Source: Ekhidna sp. (GTDB lineage: Bacteria > Bacteroidota > Bacteroidia > Cytophagales > Cyclobacteriaceae). From it: a stretch of DNA of 13,895 bases. Position 1 is the first letter of the stretch, and every line of letters starts with the position of its first letter. The stretch is taken from contig JABSPG010000041.1 in assembly GCA_013214445.1 (NCBI GenBank), positions 1 to 13,895 of the forward strand, written 5' to 3'. A program made the translations under genes and the position numbers. Below are positions 8,129 to 13,699 of this stretch, one piece after another. The notes beneath the pieces were generated by a model that was not told the DNA's origin, made no database searches, and saw only the letters and a list, made by a program, of their open reading frames with translations.

Positions 8129-8539
8129 ATGAAAAATCTAAATGTTAAGCATGCAGCCATTAGTTCAGCTGTAGTTTATGTTCTCGCAATTCTTGCTTTT
8201 GTCGGATCATTCCTAGTGCCGATATTAGATGATCCAACCCTTCAAGCCAATATGGCTTTGATGATTGCAATGGTTCCATCAGCCTATTTAGGTGCTCACC
8301 TCTATTATAGAAGAGGACACACTACAGGTGGGTATACCCTAGGTTTTGTGATGTTTCTGGGAGCGATAATCCTTGATGCGATCATCACAGTTCCTGTTTT
8401 CGTCATTCCCAATGGTGGAAATCATTTGTCATTCTTTGGAGATCCCGGTTTTTGGCTAATAGGCTTTGAGTATATAACTGTAGTTACTGCCTATTGGCAT
8501 TTCAAAGTCATACGCGCAGCAAAAGCCAACCAAGCCTAA
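8129..8539 (+). CDS. Small integral membrane protein, DUF5367-like
   Basis: This is a 136-residue protein with four likely transmembrane helices at about 8-31, 42-58, 68-92 and 105-127. The pattern of helix 1 ending in FLVPILDDPTLQANMAL, then LGAHLYYRRG and ILDAIITVPVFVIPNGG, fits DUF5367, which I assign from memory. Its function is unknown. A GTG at 8087 would extend the frame by 14 residues, but that extension contains the -7-like box and lacks a hydrophobic or charged pattern, so I choose the ATG at 8129 (ATGAAAAATCTAAATG). It is the first gene of the set behind regulator 1 and should be under the three-half-site operator just upstream. The next gene starts 19 nt after its stop. Confidence 0.8.
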   Translation: MKNLNVKHAAISSAVVYVLAILAFVGSFLVPILDDPTLQANMALMIAMVPSAYLGAHLYYRRGHTTGGYTLGFVMFLGAIILDAIITVPVFVIPNGGNHLSFFGDPGFWLIGFEYITVVTAYWHFKVIRAAKANQA

Positions 8540-8558
8540 TCATAATCCTGCTGTCAGC

Positions 8559-8771
8559 ATGATTGAAGTATTCAAAACCGATATCCATGAAGCTTCAGAA
8601 GCTTCATGGATTGATCTGCTGCTAAGGTCTAGCTATAAACTTAAGCACATATCATTTGACCTTGAGGATTGCGACCGAATTCTTAGAGTAGAATCAGACA
8701 AAATAGATGCTGATCAAATCGTAGAGAAGCTGACTGGCTTGGGGATTCAATGTTCCATTTTACCTGACTAG
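8559..8771 (+). CDS. Small HMA-fold-like protein without the metal-binding cysteine pair
   Basis: This is a 70-residue protein. The order beta (MIEVFKTDI), helix (ASEASWIDLLLRSS), beta (HISFDLEDCDRILRVES), helix (DADQIVEKLTGLG), beta (IQCSILPD) is that of a ferredoxin-like fold, as in heavy-metal-associated (HMA) proteins. The CxxC metal loop is absent; the two cysteines lie at about residues 38 and 65, in different strands. The FDLEDCDRILRVE motif occurs in small Bacteroidetes proteins of unknown role, by my recollection. The gene sits 19 nt after the DUF5367-like gene and 3 nt before the next, so it is co-transcribed. Codons 9-18 contain a 29-nt perfect palindrome that may affect translation. 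Function cannot be assigned. Confidence 0.75.
   Translation: MIEVFKTDIHEASEASWIDLLLRSSYKLKHISFDLEDCDRILRVESDKIDADQIVEKLTGLGIQCSILPD
8583..8611. repeat. 29-nt perfect palindrome inside the 70-aa gene
   Basis: The arms ATCCATGAAGCTTC and GAAGCTTCATGGAT are perfectly complementary over 14 nt with one A between them. The element lies 24-52 nt into the reading frame. At the protein level it contains a duplicated Glu-Ala-Ser encoded by two identical GAAGCTTCA units. In mRNA it would form a stable hairpin (13 bp with a CAG loop) close to the start codon. There is no T run after it, so it does not look like a terminator. Confidence 0.75.
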
Positions 8772-8774
8772 AAG

Positions 8775-9122
8775 ATGAGAAAATACTTAATAAAATCAAA
8801 GATTCAGCCTGATTTATGGGAAACGATTAATAATGAATACCAACTCATGAATGACATTGGTAGTGGGATTATTGAAGCTGAAGGAGGCATAGTAATTAGC
8901 AACTACATCGCATCGATGGAAAGCCATACTTATATCACTATTGAGCTACCCGGGCAGCCATTTAGGCTTCTATACAGACTCCTATCACTGGGTATTTATG
9001 CTGATGTCAAGATTGTTGAATTAATAAGCATGGCTGAGTTCAGCCTGATTGCAGAAAACTTAAAAACCAAAAAAAATACTGAAAATGAAAAAGTTAGTAA
9101 TAGTTACACATCCGTTTATTGA
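8775..9122 (+). CDS. Hypothetical protein, 115 aa
   Basis: I do not recognise this protein. It starts 3 nt after the previous stop and ends 38 nt inside the next gene, so it is clearly part of the operon and probably translationally coupled. The sequence alternates beta-like segments (EGGIVISNYI, THTYITIEL-like, YADVKIVELISM) with a helix (FRLLYRLLSLG), consistent with a small alpha/beta fold. There is no signal peptide and no transmembrane helix, so it should be cytoplasmic. The last 15 or so residues (NTENEKVSNSYTSVY) are polar and are encoded in the overlap. No cysteine, histidine cluster or nucleotide-binding loop is present. Confidence 0.65.
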   Translation: MRKYLIKSKIQPDLWETINNEYQLMNDIGSGIIEAEGGIVISNYIASMESHTYITIELPGQPFRLLYRLLSLGIYADVKIVELISMAEFSLIAENLKTKKNTENEKVSNSYTSVY

Positions 9123-9618
9123 AGAGTCGATTATTAATAAAACGTGGATCGACGAACTAGGAGAACATCCAACAGTTTTTGAGATTCATTCACTGTATAA
9201 AAAGTATCCAACACTTGAATTTGATATTGAAGCAGAGCAGTCACTTTTATCAGATTTTGATGACATTATTTTTCAATTTCCAATTCATTGGTTTAGCACA
9301 CCATTTGCTCTGAAAAAATACATTGATGAAGTCTTTTCATTTGGCTGGGCCTTTGGTCCGGGTGGGGGTAAGCTAGCAGGCAAACAAATTGGATTTGCCG
9401 TTTCTACAGGAGGCGACAAGGAGTCCTATGATAGCGGCATTCCCCTACCAGATTTGCTCAATGACTTCAAGCTTTCCTTTGAGTTCTGTGGATGTAAAGT
9501 AGGCAAACTGCATGCCTTCTATGGCGCTATGAATGAACCGACGGACCAGGTCATCCTGGAAAATGCAAAAGCTTATGTAGATGCATTTCTACCTATCACA
9601 ACGGAAGCAAACGCTTAA
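9085..9618 (+). CDS. NAD(P)H-dependent oxidoreductase, flavodoxin-fold (KefF/YwrO-like)
   Basis: This 177-residue protein belongs to the flavodoxin_2 family of quinone reductase-like flavoproteins. The first strand KLVIVTHPFIEESIINK (2-18) forms the start of the nucleotide/FMN fold. The family hallmark lies at about 63-93: DIIFQFPIHWFSTPFALKKY, then IDEVFSFGWAFG. LAGKQIGFAVSTGG follows at about 98-111. These enzymes bind FMN or FAD and reduce quinones or related electrophiles with NAD(P)H in the cytoplasm; KefF also regulates the potassium channel KefC, but no channel gene is visible here. The start ATG at 9085 overlaps the preceding gene by 38 nt. A hairpin follows 20 nt after the stop. The neighbouring cytochrome c peroxidase suggests a redox-related operon, an inference. 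Confidence 0.9.
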   Translation: MKKLVIVTHPFIEESIINKTWIDELGEHPTVFEIHSLYKKYPTLEFDIEAEQSLLSDFDDIIFQFPIHWFSTPFALKKYIDEVFSFGWAFGPGGGKLAGKQIGFAVSTGGDKESYDSGIPLPDLLNDFKLSFEFCGCKVGKLHAFYGAMNEPTDQVILENAKAYVDAFLPITTEANA

Positions 9619-9638
9619 AATCATTGATACAAGTAACT

Positions 9639-9663
9639 AGGCTGCTCTAACAAAGAGCAGCCT
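9639..9663 (+). terminator. Strong hairpin between two operon segments
   Basis: AGGCTGCTCT and AGAGCAGCCT form a perfect 10-bp stem around the loop AACAA. No T run follows (TAACCTCC), so termination would be weak or absent. It lies 20 nt after the flavodoxin-like gene and 16 nt before the ATG at 9680, and may act as an mRNA processing or stability element or as a partial terminator. Confidence 0.55.
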
Positions 9664-9679
9664 TAACCTCCTGTCTGCC

Positions 9680-10210
9680 ATGAAAACACATTTAAACTAC
9701 TTAATTACCTTACTTACCTGCTGTTCCATCACAGGTATTCTTGCCCAAGAACTCAGATTGAGCTTCTCGTCAGGTCTTCCCATAGCAGGAGAGCATAATG
9801 CTACATATGATGGAGTCCATAGTTTGGGATTCAATTATCGGAGACCTATGAACGAGCTGTGGGTCATGCTTCTAGATGCAGCCTACACACATGCGCCATA
9901 CAATTCCAACTTCAGACTGGCTGGAGGCCAGCTACTCAGTGGAGTTCGATATCTACCAAGAGCTAAAAAGATGGCTTTTTATTTCTTGCTAGGAATTGAA
10001 TATTCCAAAGAGAACTATGCATTTAAATTCATGCAACATGAAGTGCACGGGTCATTTGAAAACAGCAACCTTCTTCTAAAAGGGGGGACAGACTTTCCAC
10101 TATTTAAAGACCCCAGAATTCATCCATTTGTCGAGATCATACCTGGAAAACGGACCATGATCGGTTTCTCATTATCTCATTCACTACCAAAAAAACAAAG
10201 CAATGAATAG
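9680..10210 (+). CDS. Secreted beta-barrel-like protein, unknown family
   Basis: This 176-residue protein has a signal peptide at about 1-22 (KTHLNYLITLLTCCSITGILA, then QE). The mature part reads as repeated amphipathic beta-strands (LGFNYRRPM, WVMLLDAAYTH, LLSGVRYL, AFYFLLGIEYS, FVEIIPGKRTMIGFSLSHS), suggesting a small outer-membrane barrel. Its last coding bases overlap the cytochrome c peroxidase gene by 8 nt, which points to translational coupling and possibly a shared envelope role. It does not end in an aromatic residue (PKKQSNE), unlike classic barrels, so a periplasmic beta protein is an alternative. I do not recognise the family. The start is the ATG at 9680, 16 nt after the hairpin. 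Confidence 0.72.
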   Translation: MKTHLNYLITLLTCCSITGILAQELRLSFSSGLPIAGEHNATYDGVHSLGFNYRRPMNELWVMLLDAAYTHAPYNSNFRLAGGQLLSGVRYLPRAKKMAFYFLLGIEYSKENYAFKFMQHEVHGSFENSNLLLKGGTDFPLFKDPRIHPFVEIIPGKRTMIGFSLSHSLPKKQSNE

Positions 10211-11294
10211 ATTATCAATCATCTCATTGACGACTATCCTCTTCCAAGGGTGTCAAGAAGTAAACCTAGATTCATTGGGCGAATTTGATATTGGTCCACT
10301 TCCACAGGAAGTACCCGCGCCGCAGGAAAATCCAATTAATGAAGCGAAAATTGAGTTGGGAAGATTGCTTTTTTTCGATCCAATACTCTCGGCAAATAAC
10401 AAGGTTTCCTGTGCTTCTTGCCATTCACCAAGTAAAGGTTTCTCAGATGGTTTGGATCGATCAGATGGTTTCTCAAAGGGGATCAAGACACCTCGAAATG
10501 CACCTACGATCTTGAATGCGGCATTCAATGGAATAAACCTCTTAGGCGAAATGGATCCATCAAATAGTCCAATGTTCTACGATAATCGTGCAAATTCACT
10601 TGAAGAACAATGCATGGGTCCGCTACTTAGTTCAAAAGAAATGAAAGGACCGGAATGGACAGAAGAGGAGTACATTCCATTTTTAGAGCAAAAAGTAGCT
10701 GCTATTAGAGAGTATCGCCAGCTGTTCTATGGCGCATTTGAGGATTCTACGGTTTCAATTTTAAAAATCACCCAAGCGATTGCTACCTATGAAAGAACCT
10801 TAATTACACCTAATTCACCGTTTGATCAATTCGTAAAAGGTGACCAGCATGCAATGACTGATCAGCAAATCAGGGGGTTAGAAGCATTCATCTCAGCGGG
10901 TTGCAATAGGTGCCACTCTGGACCTATGTTCAGTGACTATAAGCTTCACATATTAGGGGTTGACGAACACCCAGACCTTGCAAACTTCGATAAAGGAGAT
11001 GGAAACTATGCCTTCAGGACGACTACATTAAGAAACCTCTCCTATACTGCACCATATATGCATAATGGACAACTAAAAACACTAGAGGATGTGCTGCGGT
11101 TTTATGAGCGAAAAAGAAGTGAACACAAAGATGTTTCCAGCAGCGACCTGGCAGGAAAGTTCAAAGATCTAAAAATGAGCCCCTTTAATTTGTCCAGGAA
11201 AGATGAGATCATCGCATTCTTAAAAGCTTTGGATGATCCGAATTTTGATCAAACTGTTCCTGATAGTGTGCCTAGCGGCTTGCCTCTGAGGTAA
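10203..11294 (+). CDS. Di-heme cytochrome c peroxidase (CcpA/MauG family)
   Basis: This 363-residue protein has two c-type heme sites: CASCH at 70-74 (high-potential or peroxidatic N-terminal domain) and CNRCH at 234-238. Other family marks are ELGRLLFFDPILS (51-63), CASCHSPSKGFSDG, TPRNAPTILNAAF, FYDNRANSLEEQ, and TTLRNLSYTAPYMHNG with Met286 as a likely heme ligand. The family reduces hydrogen peroxide in the periplasm with electrons from small cytochromes; MauG-type members modify proteins. The N-terminus is a short hydrophobic signal with FQGC at 14-17, a marginal lipobox, so it may be a lipoprotein. The frame overlaps the previous gene by 8 nt. Tandem hairpins follow the stop. Peroxidase and MauG-like roles cannot be told apart from sequence alone. 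Confidence 0.93.
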   Translation: MNRLSIISLTTILFQGCQEVNLDSLGEFDIGPLPQEVPAPQENPINEAKIELGRLLFFDPILSANNKVSCASCHSPSKGFSDGLDRSDGFSKGIKTPRNAPTILNAAFNGINLLGEMDPSNSPMFYDNRANSLEEQCMGPLLSSKEMKGPEWTEEEYIPFLEQKVAAIREYRQLFYGAFEDSTVSILKITQAIATYERTLITPNSPFDQFVKGDQHAMTDQQIRGLEAFISAGCNRCHSGPMFSDYKLHILGVDEHPDLANFDKGDGNYAFRTTTLRNLSYTAPYMHNGQLKTLEDVLRFYERKRSEHKDVSSSDLAGKFKDLKMSPFNLSRKDEIIAFLKALDDPNFDQTVPDSVPSGLPLR

Positions 11295-11310
11295 AAAAAG
11301 GTGTAGGTTC

Positions 11311-11364
11311 GGGAAGATACTTTTTCCCATCCTTAATTTCAGAGGTAGGCTTTTGGGCTGCCTT
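11311..11364 (+). terminator. Tandem hairpins after the peroxidase gene
   Basis: Hairpin 1 (11311-11328): GGGAAGA pairs with TTTTCCC around a 4-nt loop, including one G-U. Hairpin 2 (11343-11363): AGGTAG pairs with CTGCCT with one U-G wobble and a 9-nt loop. A T-rich stretch follows from 11363. The second hairpin shares AGGTAG and CTGCCTT with the terminator at 6144-6169. Together they likely end the transcript before regulator 2. Confidence 0.45.
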
Positions 11365-11389
11365 GTTTATTTTATATGGAAGATTATAA

Positions 11390-11397
11390 TAATTTTA
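11390..11397 (+). promoter_or_regulatory. Candidate -7 box of regulator 2
   Basis: TAATTTTA matches TAnnTTTG at seven of eight positions and lies 21 nt before the TTG start at 11419. It is downstream of the tandem hairpins. A TTG at 11363-11365 is the nearest -33 candidate (24-nt spacer). The surroundings are very AT-rich, so this is tentative. Confidence 0.3.
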
Positions 11398-11418
11398 AAA
11401 TCAGTGAATGCATAGTAT

Positions 11419-13182
11419 TTGACCAACCAGAAATCCATAGCGGTACTGCCACTTGAGAATCTTAGTTCAGACCCAGAGAATGAATACTTCTCTGATGGGA
11501 TGACAGAGGAGATCATCAATGCGCTTAGCAAAATCGAAGGGCTGAAGGTGACGGCACGGACCTCTTCATTTGTATTCAAGGAAGTGAAGAAGGACGTGAG
11601 GCATATTGGTAATGAGTTAGGAGTTTCGCTTGTACTGGAAGGAAGTGTCAGAAAAGCAGGCAACAATGTTCGGATTACCATACAGCTCATCCGAACGGAT
11701 AATGGTTTCCATATCTGGTCTGAGAATTTCGATCGTAAACTTGAAGGCATTTTCTCTCTGCAGGATGAGATTAGTTTACTGGTAGCAGACAGAATCAGAG
11801 AAAACTTTGGTCATCTGGAAATAAAAGATCATCTAATACAAGAGGAAACGCGCAATGTAGAGGCTTATGAAGATTACTTGCGGGGAAAGTTTCATCAGCT
11901 AAAGTGGGATAATCCAGGTTTTGCACAAGCTGTCAATTATTACGAAAAAAGTATTGCTGGCGATCCTACCTACCCTATCCCTTATCTAGCAGCAAGCCAA
12001 GCCTTGATCTATCTAACATCCTGGAACTTTATTTCTAGAGAAGAAGGCCAACAGAAGGCAATAACCTACCTCAATAAAGTAAGTAGTGCACATTCACACC
12101 TTCAGGAATACCAGTTTTCCCATCTCACCCGTTCACTTTGGTTGGACTGGGATTGGCAAGCTGCCTACGATCATGGAAGTGGACTTCTAAAACAGCATCC
12201 ATCGTTTACGGAGGGGTTAGAAGCAATGGCTGAACTGTTTTATGCGGTAGGACTTTTTGATCAAGGTCATGACTGCATTGAAAAAGCATTGGCTCGCAAT
12301 CCATTGTCTCCTAATCACCATTACACAAAGGGTATGTTGTATTACCTATCAAATGACCTGGAACGTTCCATTCAATCATTTGATCGTAGTATCGAATTGG
12401 ACACCCACTGGGTATTGGCAATCCAGCTAAAAGCTTGCAGTCTGATTCTTTTGGGCAAAGAAGAAGCGCTGCATCGCTTGCTATCAAAAATGGAAAACAC
12501 ATGGGAAGTAGAAAACTTTCAATTGCTTTATGACCTCATGCACAAAGGTGCTACGACCAGCATAATACCCAATCCAACTAATGAAAAAGGATATTTAACA
12601 TGGCAGGTATACCTTCAGGTTTATTCTGGTGATCATGAAAATGCCATCGAAAAATTGAGGTGGGGTGTTGAAAATCACATTGGTCAGTACATTGGATTTG
12701 CTCATGACCCCATGTTAGCTCCCTTAAGGGAAGATGTCAGATTCAAGAAGCTTGTCAAAGAAACGGTTGGAGATATCGATTTTCGATCTAACCCAGCAAT
12801 AGATAAAAAGGTAGAATCTACTATTAGTCAAGAGGAAATCAATCACTATTCCCAGGAATTAAAAACAAAAATGGAAGTAGATAAAATCTTTTTTGACACT
12901 TCATTAACACTAAGAGGAATGGCTGAAACCATCGATCTTCATCCGAACAAACTGTCATGGTTACTAAACGAGAAGATTGGGAAAAACTTCAATGATTTCA
13001 TCAACAGCTATCGACTAAAAGCCTTTCAAGAAAAGGCTTTAGATCCACAAAATGGTCATCTTACACTTCTCGGTCTGGCTTATGAAAGTGGTTTTACCTC
13101 CAAGTCTGTCTTCAACGATTTTTTCAAGAAAAACACCGGATTGACTCCAAAAGCCTGGGTGAAGCAAGCAAAAACGTCCTGA
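11419..13182 (+). CDS. TolB-like/TPR/AraC fused transcriptional regulator 2
   Basis: This 587-residue protein is a paralogue of the regulator at 6220. The TolB-like N-terminus (1-128: SIAVLPLENLSSDPE, FSDGMTEEIINAL, LKVTARTSSFVFK) and the AraC-type C-terminus (about 480-583: LHPNKLSWLLNEK, DFINSYRL, LGLAYESGFTSKSVFNDFFK) are the most similar parts. The TPR-like middle (about 148-450, with AVNYYEKSIAGDPTYPIPY and LARNPLSPNHHYTKG) has diverged, as expected if the two respond to different signals. The TTG start is forced: an in-frame TAG lies 4 nt upstream, and the next in-frame ATG, at residue 28, would remove the first beta strand. No transmembrane helix is present. A half-site (CGTCC) overlaps its stop codon. 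It probably activates the genes starting at 13279. Confidence 0.9.
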   Translation: MTNQKSIAVLPLENLSSDPENEYFSDGMTEEIINALSKIEGLKVTARTSSFVFKEVKKDVRHIGNELGVSLVLEGSVRKAGNNVRITIQLIRTDNGFHIWSENFDRKLEGIFSLQDEISLLVADRIRENFGHLEIKDHLIQEETRNVEAYEDYLRGKFHQLKWDNPGFAQAVNYYEKSIAGDPTYPIPYLAASQALIYLTSWNFISREEGQQKAITYLNKVSSAHSHLQEYQFSHLTRSLWLDWDWQAAYDHGSGLLKQHPSFTEGLEAMAELFYAVGLFDQGHDCIEKALARNPLSPNHHYTKGMLYYLSNDLERSIQSFDRSIELDTHWVLAIQLKACSLILLGKEEALHRLLSKMENTWEVENFQLLYDLMHKGATTSIIPNPTNEKGYLTWQVYLQVYSGDHENAIEKLRWGVENHIGQYIGFAHDPMLAPLREDVRFKKLVKETVGDIDFRSNPAIDKKVESTISQEEINHYSQELKTKMEVDKIFFDTSLTLRGMAETIDLHPNKLSWLLNEKIGKNFNDFINSYRLKAFQEKALDPQNGHLTLLGLAYESGFTSKSVFNDFFKKNTGLTPKAWVKQAKTS

Positions 13183-13229
13183 ATTTCATAATAACTCGGT
13201 AGTTCGTCCAACATTTCCTTTCAGGACGA
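13175..13229. promoter_or_regulatory. Three-half-site operator behind regulator 2
   Basis: CGTCCTGAA (13175-13183, overlapping the regulator's stop codon) matches the inverted TTCAGGACG (13220-13228) perfectly over 9 nt. A middle copy, TCGTCC (13204-13209), lies 30 bp from the first. The middle and distal copies have the form GTCC-N14-GGACGA, the same spacing as at 8054-8077 behind regulator 1. The three-copy layout therefore recurs, with the first spacing 10 bp (one helical turn) longer. Confidence 0.6.
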
Positions 13230-13248
13230 TTCAGCTAATACTCCGATT

Positions 13249-13256
13249 AAAATTTG
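13249..13256 (+). promoter_or_regulatory. -7-like box of the 13279 operon
   Basis: AAAATTTG lies 21 nt after the GGAC half-site and 22 nt before the ATG at 13279, the same arrangement as at 8097-8104. The spacer contains no TTG in the -33 region. Confidence 0.5.
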
Positions 13257-13278
13257 GACTCAATTAAAATTTAATACA

Positions 13279-13689
13279 ATGAAAAAATTGAGTAACAAAT
13301 CAGTCGTTGAAGGATACTTCGACGCATTTGGCAAAGGTGACATGGATAAGGTACTAGAACTGTTTCATCCTAAATGCCATATTGTAAGTGTCAAAGAAGG
13401 AGATAGAAACGTCGGTCAACTTCACGGGTCTTACCACACACGCTCAGAAGCGGAAGACTTTCTTGCCAACATTGCGAATCTTTTTGAAACCAGAAGTTTT
13501 GAGGTTGAATCCATTATGGATGGTGAGGACAATGTCGTTTACGCACACGGTTCGTTTACCCATCTGGTAAAAGCCACAGGCAGACTTTTCTACAGCACAT
13601 GGGTGCAACGGTGCATCATAGAGGATGGCATGATCAAGGAGTATCGCTTTTATGAGGACTCTGCGGCTTATGAAAAAGCGGCGGCATAA
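13279..13689 (+). CDS. NTF2-like / SnoaL-like protein
   Basis: This 136-residue protein has the fold pattern of the SnoaL/ketosteroid-isomerase-like (NTF2) superfamily. The N-terminal helix VVEGYFDAFGKGDMDKVLELFHPKC (about 9-33) is the standard opening. The following strands include VVYAHGSFTHLV and FYSTWVQRCIIEDGMIKEYRFYEDSAAY, the usual end of the sheet. Members are small enzymes or ligand-binding proteins, and the substrate cannot be predicted; no signal peptide is present, so it should be cytoplasmic. It is the first gene behind regulator 2 and stands 51 nt after the GGAC half-site. The transporter gene follows 10 nt after the stop (or overlaps by 20 nt if its earlier ATG is used). Confidence 0.85.
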   Translation: MKKLSNKSVVEGYFDAFGKGDMDKVLELFHPKCHIVSVKEGDRNVGQLHGSYHTRSEAEDFLANIANLFETRSFEVESIMDGEDNVVYAHGSFTHLVKATGRLFYSTWVQRCIIEDGMIKEYRFYEDSAAYEKAAA

Positions 13690-13699
13690 CTCTACCCCT

